DNA of 64,000 nt, from contig CAVRAZ010000001.1 in NCBI GenBank assembly GCA_963719135.1, forward strand, positions 868,001 through 932,000. Direction: 5' to 3'. Shown one piece after another: positions 45,620 through 55,323 of the stretch; within the stretch, counting starts at the first letter, position 1; each line of letters begins with the position of its first letter. Under the pieces are notes generated by a model. That model saw only the letters and a list, made by a program, of their open reading frames with translations. It was not told where the DNA came from and did not search any database. The stretch is from CAVRAZ01 sp963719135 (lineage in GTDB: Bacteria; Pseudomonadota; Gammaproteobacteria; DSM-19610). The position numbers and the translations under genes were made by a program.

Positions 45620-46815
45620 GAGGGCGATCCGCCCCGCTTCCGCGGTGGATCGAAGAACGGCAGCGCCGCAACCCGCGCCTCGGCTTGCCGCCGGTGGTGC
45701 TCCACGGTCACTTCGATGCGAACTGGAGTGCCCGGCACCGCAAAGTCGGCCGGCAGGTGAGCGAGAGCGAGGCTTTGTTTCAGCAGCGGCGACCAGCACC
45801 CGCTGGTGGCATAGCCGATCTGTCGGCCGCCGCTCGAGATCGGCACACTCGATCGCCAGGCCACGGTGGGAAGCTGAGGCGGCAGGCCAACCCGGGCATA
45901 CAACGACTCGAGGGAATCCCAGTCCACCTTGACTCCGACAAAACGCCAAGCCGGCCCCCGAGCGCGCTCTTCGGCGAGCGCCCGGCGGCCATTATACGGC
46001 CCTTTCTCTCCATGCACCGTCCAATCCAGACTCAGCTCGTACGGAGTGGATTCCTGCGCCGGGATCGTGGCGCGATGGGCGGAGTGGTAGTCCACGTCGA
46101 GCATCACGAGCCCCGCCTCGATCCGCGCAAGATCGAGGGCCCAGATCCCCGCCGGCGTCATGCCATACGACGCTCCCGATTCGATCAAGGCGTCCCAGAC
46201 CGGAATCGCATCGTCGGGCTCGATCCAGAGCTCGAAGCCCAGGTCGCCGGTGTACCCGGTTCGGCTGATCGTCACCGGGCGGCCGGCAAGGTGGAGGTGG
46301 GTCAGCCGGAAAAACTTGAGGCCCGAGAGATCGGTCTGGGTGGCGTGCTCCAGGATCACCCGGGACAGCGGACCCTGGAGGGCCAGGGCCCCCAGCCGTC
46401 GCGACACGTCGTCCAGGCGCACGTCGAGGCCCGGCGCATTGAGCGACAGCCAGCGCAGGTTGGGCTCGGCGCTGGTCAGCCGGTAGGTCGTGTCCTCCAG
46501 CCGGCTGATGGTTCCGTCGTCGATCACTTTCCCCCGCGCGTCGCACCACGGGGTGTAGAGCACCTGCCCGACCCGGCATCGGGAGACATCCCGGGTGACC
46601 ATTCGGTCGAGCAGCCGCCCGGCATCAGGACCCCGGACCAGGTATTTGTAGAGCGGTGAGATGTCGATCAGCGCCGCGCTGTTGCGAATGGCGGCGTATT
46701 CGACGTCGTGGAGGAGCTGGTAGGCGCTGGCGACCGCATAACCCGCCCATCGGCGCCACGCCTGGCCCTGAACCAGCGGCGCGGTGCGGGCGTGAAACGG
46801 CGTGGAGAGGAGCAT
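45616..46815 (-). CDS. GcvT-family aminomethyl/methyl transferase (folate-dependent)
   Basis: 399 residues. The aminomethyltransferase fold is seen in the conserved run AAIRNSAALIDISPLYKYLVRG, VLYTPWCDARGKVIDDGTI, GALALQGPLSRVIL, ISRTGYTGDLGFELW, WDALIESGASYGMTPAGI, ALDLARIEAGL and the C-terminal barrel (VGVKVDWDS, IGYATSGCWSPLLKQSLALAHL). Proteins of this group move a one-carbon unit from a methylated amine or sulfonium to tetrahydrofolate (GcvT, DmdA, sarcosine/dimethylglycine dehydrogenases). No gcvH or gcvP is adjacent, so it is not the glycine cleavage gene. First gene of the operon with two FAD enzymes and the Rieske oxygenase. Confidence 0.88.
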   Translation of the reverse strand: MLLSTPFHARTAPLVQGQAWRRWAGYAVASAYQLLHDVEYAAIRNSAALIDISPLYKYLVRGPDAGRLLDRMVTRDVSRCRVGQVLYTPWCDARGKVIDDGTISRLEDTTYRLTSAEPNLRWLSLNAPGLDVRLDDVSRRLGALALQGPLSRVILEHATQTDLSGLKFFRLTHLHLAGRPVTISRTGYTGDLGFELWIEPDDAIPVWDALIESGASYGMTPAGIWALDLARIEAGLVMLDVDYHSAHRATIPAQESTPYELSLDWTVHGEKGPYNGRRALAEERARGPAWRFVGVKVDWDSLESLYARVGLPPQLPTVAWRSSVPISSGGRQIGYATSGCWSPLLKQSLALAHLPADFAVPGTPVRIEVTVEHHRRQAEARVAALPFFDPPRKRGGSPS

Positions 46816-46826
46816 GGGAGATGCGA

Positions 46827-46942
46827 GGGGCTGGAGGCTAGAGGCTAGAGGCTAGGTCAGTCGAACCTAGACTCGCCGGCTGCCCGATGGTAGCTCTGCA
46901 ACACCTCCAGCCCCAGCCCCAGCCCCCAGCCCCTAGCCCCTA
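46827..46942. repeat. GGCTAGA/CCCCTAG-rich low-complexity inverted repeats
   Basis: GGCTAGA units repeat three times at about 46833-46854 after GGGGCTGGA. At 46902-46942 the opposite strand shows CCCCAG and CCCCTAG units. The two blocks are roughly inverted and could form a hairpin serving as terminator of the TonB receptor gene, while the promoter of the four-gene operon must also lie in this 124-base gap. Confidence 0.6.
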
Positions 46943-49820
46943 GAAAGAATACGTCACCTTGGTGATCGCGAGCAGCCCCAGATTCGGCACCCCGACGAAG
47001 GTCGAGTATTTCTTGTTCAGCAGATTCTGCACGTTCACCGAGAGGAGCATGTTCCGGTTGCCGAACGGCGGCCGCCAGGTGCCCTGGACGTCGAACACAC
47101 CGTAGGAATCGGTGGGCAGCAGCTTGTCGGGATTCTCGGGATCCGGCTCACTCACGTACACCCCGGAGTTGACCGGGAACCCCTGCACCGCGCGGAAGCG
47201 GACCTCGGCGGTCCATCCCCGAGGATCGTCCCGCCACATCACCGACGCCGACCCCTTGTTCTTGGTGGCGTTCAGGGCGACGTCGGTCGGGGCCCCGCCC
47301 TCGATCTCGGCGCGCGGGAAGAAATCCTTGTTCACCCAGGAGTAGGTCCCCGACGCGGACAGATGCGAATTGAAGACATAGTCCACCGCGAGGTCGGCTC
47401 CATAGAGACTCACCTCGCCGAAATTCCGGTAGGTCAGGAAGATGTCGGGCCGGGCAGTGAGCGGCGTATTGGTGGGAACCACCGTGCCCAGCGGCACACC
47501 GGTCGAGTCGATGGTCCGGGCCGCGGAGAAGCCCGCCATCCCGGCACCGACCTGCTGGGCCGTCGCCGCGGCCTGGGCGGCAGGCATGATCTGCGAGAAC
47601 AGACCGGTCAGATACTGAATCGTGGTGGTCCGATCCAGGAACACCGTGGGCGATTCCACGATCAGCGGCCCGGTGAAGTTCTTCTTCTTCTCATACCATC
47701 CGTCCACCGAGAACTGGAACTTGTTCCCCACCAGCGCCTTGTAACCGAGCTCCAGGGAGTTGCTGAGGGTCGGCTTGAGCGGCGCGATGTCCGATACCTG
47801 GTCCGGGGTGATGTCGACGAACTGACGGGTGGTGGGATTGAGCCGCCGGAGCTGGGTGGCGACCTGCGTGGTCGGCGCGTGGGATTTCATGAAGTCGGCC
47901 AGGGCGTTGCCCGCCTTGGATCGCACCGCCTCGACCGCCACGCCCCAGAGCACCGCGGCGTTCGCGGGCAAGACCTCGGGAGTGCCGGCGGGCAGCAGGG
48001 CCCCGAACGGATTCCGCATGCACAGATTGTCGATGCCGCCGGCGCAGCCCCCATCGGCGCGGAACTGGAACCCGCCGCTGCTGGGTACCCCTAACGCGCG
48101 CACGTTGTAGGACAGGCCCGCGATCAGCGGGATGTTCCCCGCCACGATGTCGAGAAACAGGTTGTTGTCGGTGGGGGTCGAGAACGACCGGTTGTAGGTG
48201 AACCGGATGGCCTGATTCTCCTTCGGCTTGAAGACGATCACCCGCCCGCGGGGACCAGACCGGGTCTGCCAGCCGGTTGTGCTTGTCGACCCGGAGCGCG
48301 GCCACCAGATCCAGCTTGGGATGCAGGTGGGTCACGCTATGCACGTACCCGCCGTACTCGTTGATGGTGTCGTCGTCCTCGTTCGCGCCGTTGATGGTAC
48401 CACCGGTTCGGGCGTCGGTCCGGAAGTAGTCCGCCCCGTACAGCACGGTTTCCTTGCCCTGGAAAAGGTCGAACCCATGCTGGAATTGGGCCGACCAGAC
48501 CCGGGACTGGTCCACGATCGGGTTGCCATCGCGGAACAGGAAGGCCCGGGCCCGGGGAGGCGATTCGCTGCTGTCGAGACCCGCGCCGCTGAAGTTCCCG
48601 AACCCCTGAATGAAGAATCGCTTGTGCCGGAAGCGGAGCTGCGCGCTGGTGTAGCGCCACCCCCGTGCCTGGGCCGCGCCGATCCCGGTGTACTCGATCA
48701 GACTCAAGGCATCCGACATCCCGAAGTCGGCAATCACCTCGGTGTTGGCCGCCGGCCGGACATCGAGGCGGGCGTCGCCGTTCCACTGCTCCACCCGGAA
48801 GTCACGGCATCCGGTGGCGTTGTTGCACCGCCCGGCCGCAATGCCGAGCTCCGGGTGTAAGACGTCGAGATTGGCAGGCTCGGCCGGGTCCCGCTCTTTC
48901 CAGTCGGTCCCCCGCAGGTAGCTGCCCGAGATCTTGAAGGCCGCCTTGGTGCCAAGCCGCATCGCATGCCGCCCGGTCACCCGGACCAGCCCCTCGGGGC
49001 GGCCGGTGTAGTTGGTGTCGCCCACCGCATACCGTGAGGAGCCCCGCGCTCCACCCTCGATGGTCAGGCTCGTGCCGGTCGAGGTGAAGGGAGACCGGGT
49101 CAGGATGTTGAGCACACCGTTCGAGGCATTGGGCCCGTACAGCGCCGCTCCCGGCCCCAGCACGAACTCGACTGTCTCGATGTCTTCGCCGGTGAGGGGA
49201 AAGAAGGTGGGCACGTTGACCCGAAGGGACGGCACCGCGGCGTAGCGGTAGTCGATCAGGGTGAGCAGCGCCCCGGAAAAGATGTTGTTGAAGCCCCGAC
49301 CCACCACGTTGGACTGCACCAGGCCGCCCTCCGAGATGTCCACGCCGGGAAACCCCTTCAGATGATCGATCACCGTGAGCGCGGGCCGTTCCTCGATCTC
49401 GGTCCGGCTCACCGTGAACACAGCGGCCGGAGCATCGGTCTTCTTCTCCGGCTCCCTCGACACCGTGCTCACCTCGACGTCTTCCAGCCGGACCGGCTGA
49501 AGCGCCAGGCTCGCATCGACCGTGGTGCTCTGTCCGGCCCGAAGCTCGACTCCGGACTGCTCTTTGGCCCCGAATCCCACCGCGGCGATCCGGACCTGGT
49601 AGGTGCCGGCCGGAATGTCCGTGATACGGTAGGTCCCGTCGGCTCGGGTATTCCCGCTCGCGATCGTGGCGCCATTGGCCACCAGCACCCGGATCACGGC
49701 GCGGTCCAGGGGCCGGCTGTCCTCGGCGTTCAGCACTTTCCCCGTCAGGGTGGCACCCTGCGCGGCGGCGCCGGTAGCCAGCACGAACAACAAGCCCACG
49801 GACAGCTTCAGCGCGGACAT
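46940..49820 (-). CDS. TonB-dependent outer-membrane receptor with carboxypeptidase-regulatory domain, one frameshift
   Basis: About 960 residues after repair, from ATG 49820. A signal peptide (LSVGLLFVLATGAAAQ) is followed by a carboxypeptidase-regulatory-like domain (TLTGKVLNAEDSRPLDRAVI, GTYRITDIPAGTYQVRI), the plug (TVIDHLKGFPGVDI, VVGRGFNN, VLGPGAALYGPNASNGVLNI) and a beta-barrel ending in an aromatic residue (ITKVTYSF). Frames change near 48,243, where dropping one G in GCGGGCGGG restores PVWSPRAVIVFKPKENQAIRFTYNRSF. No other lesion is present, so sequencing error is likely. Ligand unknown; a role in uptake for the downstream operon is possible but unproven. Confidence 0.87.
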
Positions 49821-50067
49821 GGATACACCTCGGTCGGAGGGGTCAAAGACTGACTCTGGAATCGGGACGGGAGCGCCTGCTGAGGGGCTAATATACGGTC
49901 GGCCGGGATAGCGGGAAGTGCCCGGGTGTGCAACTATCCCCGGTGGGGGCCGTCCCCTTGTCAGTCCAAATAGTGACAGAAACCGGCCCACGGTGGGCCA
50001 CTTTGGGAAGTAGCGGCGCTCTGGCGCCGCGCCCTTGGCGCTCGCCCTTTCACATGATGGAGACTTC

Positions 50068-50985
50068 ATGAACGCATCGAAAGCAGTCCCAACCCTGATC
50101 CTGCTGGCCGCCGCCTGCTCCCGAGGCGGGCAGGTCGCCCAGCGGATCCCCTCGGATTCGGCGCAGTACTTCCGAACCCAGGTCGAAGAGCTGTCCTCCG
50201 TGTCGGCGGCCAAGGACAGCCTGGTCCGTGATCTCGCGGAAACCACCAAACTGCTTTCCGACATCAACACCGAGATCCTCAAGGTCTCCACCGCCAAGAA
50301 GCCGGTCGAGCCGGTGGTGGGCAACGAAGGGGTCGCCACCAACGATCGGGCCATGATCCTCAAGCGGGTCCAGGATCTCACCGTCCGGCTCAAGACCAAC
50401 GAGACTCGGCTCGCCACGAGCCAGCGGCGGCTCCGGGCCCTGTCCCAGGAGTCCGACAGCCTCAAGGTCAACCTGACCGGCCTGCAGCAGACCATCGACG
50501 GGCTCCAGGCGACCCTGGAAGCGCAGAAGAACACCATCGCCACGATGGAAGCCGAGCTGACCGGCGCCCAGCAGCAGGTGGCGAGCCTGACCGAAGAGAA
50601 GACCGTGCTGAACGATACCGTATCGGCCCTCACCGGCCGGGAGAACACGGTGTACTATGCCATCGGCACCAAGAAGGATCTCGAGCAGAAGGGCGTCGTC
50701 ACCGAGACCGGCGGCACCCGGTTCCTGATCTTCACCCGGACCGGCGAAGTCCTCAAGCCGGTGGACCACCTCAATCCGACCGACTTCACGGCGATCGACC
50801 GCCGCGCGGTGACCCGGATCGAGATGCCTAACCCGGACAAGGAGTACCAGCTGATCACCGACCAGAACATCACGGCGAGCAACATCGCGCCCGACAGCAA
50901 GCGCCGGATCAAGGGCGCCCTGGAGATCACCAATCCGGAGCAGTTCTGGGCCCAGTCCAAGTTCCTGATCCTGATCGAGAAGTAA
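50068..50985 (+). CDS. Coiled-coil lipoprotein
   Basis: 305 or so residues from ATG 50068, chosen over 50035 because it directly begins the lipoprotein signal (ILLAAACSRGG). Residues about 35-200 form long coiled coils (LRDLAETTKLLSDIN-like, LKTNETRLATSQRRLRALSQESDSLKVNL). The C-terminal 100 residues form a globular domain of beta character (VYYAIGTKKDLEQKGVVTETGG, IEMPNPDKEYQLITDQN, FWAQSKFLILIEK), as in proteins that pair Bbp-like coils with a small envelope domain. Function unknown. A strong terminator follows. Confidence 0.8.
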   Translation: MNASKAVPTLILLAAACSRGGQVAQRIPSDSAQYFRTQVEELSSVSAAKDSLVRDLAETTKLLSDINTEILKVSTAKKPVEPVVGNEGVATNDRAMILKRVQDLTVRLKTNETRLATSQRRLRALSQESDSLKVNLTGLQQTIDGLQATLEAQKNTIATMEAELTGAQQQVASLTEEKTVLNDTVSALTGRENTVYYAIGTKKDLEQKGVVTETGGTRFLIFTRTGEVLKPVDHLNPTDFTAIDRRAVTRIEMPNPDKEYQLITDQNITASNIAPDSKRRIKGALEITNPEQFWAQSKFLILIEK

Positions 50986-51007
50986 GCCAGCAGCAACCAG
51001 CAGGACA

Positions 51008-51045
51008 AAACGGCGGGCCGGGCAACCGGCCCGCCGTTATCTTTT
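51008..51045 (+). terminator. Strong intrinsic terminator
   Basis: AACGGCGGGCCGG and CCGGCCCGCCGTT pair perfectly over 13 bases around a GCAA tetraloop, followed by ATCTTTT. It follows the coiled-coil lipoprotein stop by about 24 bases; AAAA before the stem allows use on the other strand as well. Confidence 0.85.
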
Positions 51046-51100
51046 GGGTTCCCCGGCTCCGACGGACCCGCAGCCAGTTCCTGACCGGAAGGACCGAGCC

Positions 51101-52462
51101 ATGGAAGATCCCGACCCGATTGACCCCTCCCGTCGCGAGTTCCTGCGTGCCGGTGCCGCCTTCGGAGTGGGCGCGGCCCTGGCCGGGCAGGTGGCTCCTC
51201 CCGATCGCGGACCGGCTGCCTCGGAGTCCATCCTGTTTCGCGCGCCCCCCCTCCCGACGGTCCGCATCGGATTCGTCGGCATCGGCGGTCAGGGCAGCGT
51301 GCACGTCGAGAACCTGCTCAGCCTCGAGGGCGTCGAGATCAAGGCACTCTGCGATATCGTTCCGGAGAAGGTCTCCCACTGGCAGCAGAAGATCCGCGAG
51401 CTGGGCCGGCCCGAGCCAGCCGGCTACACCCGTGGGCCCCGGGATTTCGAGCGGCTCTGCGCGGAGGAAGAGCTCGACCTGGTCTTCAACGCCACCCCCT
51501 GGGAATGGCACGTGCCGATCGGCCTCACCGCCATGCAGAACGGCAAGCACGCGGCCAGCGAAGTCCCCCTCGCCTATACGGTGGATGACTGCTGGGCCCT
51601 GGTGGAGCACGCCGAGAAATACCGCAAGCACTGCCTCATGATGGAGAACTGCTGCTACGACCGGCTCGAGATGCTGGCCTTTCATCTCGCCCGGCTTGGC
51701 ATGCTGGGTGAGTTGATGCATGGCGAGTGCGGCTACAACCACGACCTCCGCTCGGTCAAGTTCTCGCGGGAGGGCGAAGGGCTCTGGCGAAGAGCGCATG
51801 CCACCCGCCGCAACGGCAACCTCTATCCCACCCACGGCCTCGGCCCGATCGCGCAGGCCCTGAGCATCAACCGGGGCAACCAATTCGACCACCTCGTCTC
51901 GATGAGCGGCAATTCCCGGGGACTCCAGCTCTGGCAGGCGGAGCATCTCGCCGCCGATGATCCGCGCCGAACCGAGCGATACAAGCTCTCCGACGTGAAT
52001 GTCTCCCTGATCAGGACCATGGCGGGACAGACCATCGTGCTCTGGCACGACACCAACCTTCCCCGACCCTACAGCCGGAAGTACATCCTGCAGGGCACCC
52101 GTGGCCTGGTGGAGGGATATCCACGCCGGGTGTATGTCGAGGGAAAGAGCCAGAAAGAAGATCGGTGGGATGAGATCGACCCCTGGTTCGACGACTACGA
52201 TCATCCCTTCTGGAAGAATGAAAAGGTGCGGACCATGGCGCTTGGTCATGGCGGCATGGACTGGCTGGAAGACTGGCGGTTGATTTCCTGCCTCAGGCAG
52301 GGCCTGCCTACCGACCAGAACGTCTACGACGGAGCCGCCTGGAGCGTGATAGGACCACTCACCGAGTGGTCGGTCGCCAACGGGAGTCGGGCCGCCCGGA
52401 TTCCCGATTTCACCCGTGGGCGGTGGCGGGAGACCGAGCCGCTTGGAATTATTGAGAGCTGA
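51101..52462 (+). CDS. Tat-exported Gfo/Idh/MocA enzyme, GH109-like
   Basis: 453 residues from ATG 51101 with GGAAGGA upstream. A twin-arginine signal (SRREFLRAGAAFGVGAA) precedes an NAD-binding Rossmann domain (VRIGFVGIGGQGSVHVENL) and the C-terminal oxidoreductase domain. MMENCCYDRLEML, HGECGYNHDLR and GNLYPTHGLGPIAQ are the motifs of family GH109, alpha-N-acetylgalactosaminidases that use a bound NAD+ for a redox-assisted hydrolysis. Substrate here is inferred from the family only; other GH109-like proteins have different glycoside targets. It stands alone between two terminator/intergenic regions. Confidence 0.85.
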   Translation: MEDPDPIDPSRREFLRAGAAFGVGAALAGQVAPPDRGPAASESILFRAPPLPTVRIGFVGIGGQGSVHVENLLSLEGVEIKALCDIVPEKVSHWQQKIRELGRPEPAGYTRGPRDFERLCAEEELDLVFNATPWEWHVPIGLTAMQNGKHAASEVPLAYTVDDCWALVEHAEKYRKHCLMMENCCYDRLEMLAFHLARLGMLGELMHGECGYNHDLRSVKFSREGEGLWRRAHATRRNGNLYPTHGLGPIAQALSINRGNQFDHLVSMSGNSRGLQLWQAEHLAADDPRRTERYKLSDVNVSLIRTMAGQTIVLWHDTNLPRPYSRKYILQGTRGLVEGYPRRVYVEGKSQKEDRWDEIDPWFDDYDHPFWKNEKVRTMALGHGGMDWLEDWRLISCLRQGLPTDQNVYDGAAWSVIGPLTEWSVANGSRAARIPDFTRGRWRETEPLGIIES

Positions 52463-52468
52463 TTCGCT

Positions 52469-52795
52469 CTAGATTCGCATCGAGCGGCGGCCCCGCATCC
52501 GCAGGCGCAACATGGCCGATCCCCGGGGCCGGGTAAACCGGCCGAACCGTCCCATCGGGAGGGCCCGCGCGAAACGCCGTCGCAACTGGGCTCGGCGAAA
52601 GCCCTCTCGGCGGCGAAGCATGTTGCGCTCGAAGCGCAGCGGCCGGTTGGCGCGGAACCCGAACGCCGGACCGGTGGGTCGCTGCCTGCGAAGTCCGACG
52701 GCAGGCGCCCGAGGCCGGACCCTGCCCTGTGCCTGGACGACCCCAACTGGAGCCAGCAGTCCGGCAATCAAGAGCCACTGGAACTTCTTCGACAT
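52469..52795 (-). CDS. Arginine-rich secreted small protein
   Basis: 108 residues from ATG 52795, with GAGGAGG a few bases upstream. A signal peptide (KKFQWLLIAGLLAPVGVVQAQ) precedes a mature part of about 85 residues of which about 29 are Arg, with only two acidic residues. Arg pairs and triplets recur with Pro, Phe and Leu (MLRRREGFRRAQLRRR). Such a peptide could bind nucleic acid, LPS or membranes; nothing identifies which. Convergent with the GH109-like gene, 6 bases between stops. Confidence 0.65.
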   Translation of the reverse strand: MSKKFQWLLIAGLLAPVGVVQAQGRVRPRAPAVGLRRQRPTGPAFGFRANRPLRFERNMLRRREGFRRAQLRRRFARALPMGRFGRFTRPRGSAMLRLRMRGRRSMRI

Positions 52796-52894
52796 GAAAG
52801 ACGCCTCCTCACAACCGATGTCTGACAGTGGGATGCCCGCCATGCCTTTTCGGTTGCACCCGATGATCTGGCATCCCGTCTCCTTCGAGGACTG

Positions 52895-54541
52895 ATGCAG
52901 CCAGCCAATGTTAAGGGAACCTCCCTCCTGTACGACCCTCGCCGGAACAAGGGCACCGCGTTCAGCGAAGAAGAACGCGACCTCCTCGGGCTCCGGGGTC
53001 TCCTCCCGCCGCGGATTCTGAGCCTGGAAGAGCAGGAAGAACGGATCCTCCGGAACTTTCAGGGGAAATCGAGCTCGCTGGAGCAATACATCTACCTGAT
53101 CGGCCTCCAGGACCGGAATGAGACCCTGTTTTACCGGTTCGTGGTCGATCATCTCGAAGCGACCCTTCCCGTGCTCTATACCCCGACGGTCGGGGAAGCC
53201 TGCCGCACCTTTGGCCACGTCTTCCGGCGTCCCCGCGGGTTGTATCTGACCATCGAGGACCGCGGGCGGGTGCGGGACATTCTCCGGAACTGGCCCGAAT
53301 CCGGGGTGCGGGTGATTGTGGTTACCGACGGTGAACGGATCCTCGGCCTGGGGGACGTCGGGGCCAACGGGATGGGAATCCCGATCGGAAAACTGTCGCT
53401 CTACACCGCCTGCGCGGGTATTCCTCCCGCGTGGTGCCTCCCCATCACCCTGGATGTGGGAACCGACAATTCCGAGATCCGCGCCGATCCTCTCTACATC
53501 GGCACCCCCCACCCACGGATTCGGGGTGAAGCCTATTACACCCTGCTCGACGAGTTCGTCGCCGCCGTGGACGAAGTCTTCCCGGGAGTCCTGCTCCAGT
53601 TCGAAGACTTCGCGACCGAGAATGCCCTGGGCCTGCTGGCCCGCTACCGGGATCGCCTCTGCACCTTCAACGACGACGTGCAGGGCACCGCGGCGGTCGC
53701 CCTGGCCGGCCTCTATTCCGCCACCAGAATCACCGGCTCACCCCTGATCGACCAGCGCCTGCTGTTTTTCGGCGCCGGGTCCGCCGCCACCGGTATTGCC
53801 GACCTGGTAGTCGGGGCGATGCAAGCAGGGGGGCTCTCCCAGCAGGCAGCCCGGCAGCAGTGCTGGTTCTTCGATTCGAAGGGTCTCGTGGTCCAGGCAC
53901 GGAAGGACCTCGCAGCCCACAAGGTTCCCTACGCCCATGACCACCCGACGATCGGCACGCTGGTGGATGCCATTCGTGCGATACGACCCACCGCGTTGCT
54001 CGGGCTCTCGACTCAGGGCGGTACGTTCACCGAACCGGTACTGCATGCCATGGCCGAGCTGAACCGCCGCCCGATCATTTTCGCTCTCTCCAACCCGACT
54101 TCGAAATCGGAGTGTACCGCCGCGGAGGCGTACCGGGCCACCGGAGGAAACGCGATCTTCGCAAGCGGAAGCCCGTTCGAACCGGTCGAGTTCGATGGCC
54201 GGCGCTTCGTACCGGGCCAGGGAAACAACGCCTACATCTTTCCGGGCCTCGGGCTCGGCGTCCTGGCCTCGGGGGCCCGGCGGGTCACCGACTCCATGTT
54301 TCACGTCGCCGCCAGAACGCTCGCGGAAATCGTTCCCGAGGAAGCCCTCGGGGCCGGACTGCTCTACCCGCCTCTCGCCGAAATTCGGGCCGTTTCTGCC
54401 CGGATTGCCGGGGCCGTCGCCCTGGTCGCCTGGCGAGAGGGATTGGCTACGGTTGCCAAGCCGGACGATCCGGGCAAGGCCATCCGGAGCCTCATGTGGG
54501 AGCCCCGCTATCCGGACCTGTCGGGGGAGATCCGGGGATGA
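52895..54541 (+). CDS. maeA: NAD-dependent malic enzyme
   Basis: 548 residues, the full length of the bacterial SfcA/MaeA type. It decarboxylates malate to pyruvate. Conserved elements: TERGLYL-like RRPRGLYLTI, VVTDGERILGLGDVGANGMGIPIGK, metal site LQFEDFATENALGLL, TFNDDVQGTAAV, NAD fold LLFFGAGSAATGIADLV, LSNPTSKSE and FVPGQGNNAYIFPG. The catalytic Tyr and Lys of the family are in VLYTPTVGEA and PIGKLSLY. Gene starts ATG 52895; divergent from the Arg-rich gene. Confidence 0.96.
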   Translation: MQPANVKGTSLLYDPRRNKGTAFSEEERDLLGLRGLLPPRILSLEEQEERILRNFQGKSSSLEQYIYLIGLQDRNETLFYRFVVDHLEATLPVLYTPTVGEACRTFGHVFRRPRGLYLTIEDRGRVRDILRNWPESGVRVIVVTDGERILGLGDVGANGMGIPIGKLSLYTACAGIPPAWCLPITLDVGTDNSEIRADPLYIGTPHPRIRGEAYYTLLDEFVAAVDEVFPGVLLQFEDFATENALGLLARYRDRLCTFNDDVQGTAAVALAGLYSATRITGSPLIDQRLLFFGAGSAATGIADLVVGAMQAGGLSQQAARQQCWFFDSKGLVVQARKDLAAHKVPYAHDHPTIGTLVDAIRAIRPTALLGLSTQGGTFTEPVLHAMAELNRRPIIFALSNPTSKSECTAAEAYRATGGNAIFASGSPFEPVEFDGRRFVPGQGNNAYIFPGLGLGVLASGARRVTDSMFHVAARTLAEIVPEEALGAGLLYPPLAEIRAVSARIAGAVALVAWREGLATVAKPDDPGKAIRSLMWEPRYPDLSGEIRG

Positions 54542-54599
54542 GGGTCATTCTGTTATCGTTCGCTGACTTCCCCCCGGATGGATGGATGGCATGATCCCG

Positions 54600-55304
54600 A
54601 TGCGCAAGATCGCGGTAATCGGCGCGCTGTTCTCGAGCGCCTGCCTGACCACCACAGGCAGCAACTCGATCACCCTGAATTTCGATTTCACCAATCCATC
54701 GCAGCCCCTCGGCGACGGTTGGACCATTCAGGTAGCCGATGTCCCCGCCGACCGGATTGACGACGTCCACCTCATCAGCGGCTATCATGCCCTCCCAGCT
54801 CCGTGGGACGCCTACACCGGTATCGAGCAGGGCGGAACCAGCATCAATGGCAATGCCTTCGTGTTCCACAAGAAGTGGATCCCGACCACCTGGTCGCCGG
54901 GAACTCAGTTCAGCGTCCGTCTCAGCATGACGTCGATGAGCAACCTGGCGACGGGATGCACCACCGGCCCCGGCACTCAGGTCTACCTCAAGGCCGGCGT
55001 CTCGGGCGACGAGCCGATCGCCGCGGCCGATGCTGCCGGAATGCTCCGACTGAACCTCGATAAGGGCAATGCTACGACCGGGGGGCACTTTGTCCATTTC
55101 GGTGACATCACCAACGGCGTCGCCGGATGCCCGAGCGAAATGTCCTGGACCTACCGGGAATTCGGCGAGGAAAACCAGCCGCAAACCCTGACCATCGATG
55201 CGGACGGCGGATTCTGGATCTTCATCGGGACCCAGACGACCTACGACGGTTCGCATGACATCTACCTCCTGGGTATTGTAGCCATCCTGACTCCGATTTC
55301 CTGA
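54600..55304 (+). CDS. Lipoprotein of unknown function
   Basis: 234 residues from ATG 54600 (an in-frame ATG at 54582 is possible). Lipobox ALFSSAC. The mature part looks beta-rich with many Thr, Gly, Asn (SNSITLNFDFTNPSQPLGDGW, YHALPAPWDAYTGIEQGG, SVRLSMTSMSNLATGC, QTLTIDADGGFWIFIGTQTTYDG), consistent with a jelly-roll or immunoglobulin-like surface domain. Two Cys pairs may form disulfides. No family recognised. The EamA transporter gene starts 19 bases after the stop. Confidence 0.7.
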   Translation: MRKIAVIGALFSSACLTTTGSNSITLNFDFTNPSQPLGDGWTIQVADVPADRIDDVHLISGYHALPAPWDAYTGIEQGGTSINGNAFVFHKKWIPTTWSPGTQFSVRLSMTSMSNLATGCTTGPGTQVYLKAGVSGDEPIAAADAAGMLRLNLDKGNATTGGHFVHFGDITNGVAGCPSEMSWTYREFGEENQPQTLTIDADGGFWIFIGTQTTYDGSHDIYLLGIVAILTPIS

Positions 55305-55323
55305 TCGATCGCGGCGTCGCGGC

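Noticed and set aside
46816..46939. A glycine riboswitch upstream of the GcvT-like gene
   Set aside because: The gap is only 124 bases, mostly low-complexity repeats, and lacks any recognisable aptamer motif.
46827..46942. A CRISPR-like array in the CTAG-rich repeats
   Set aside because: Units are 6-8 bases without spacers; it is low-complexity sequence with inverted halves.
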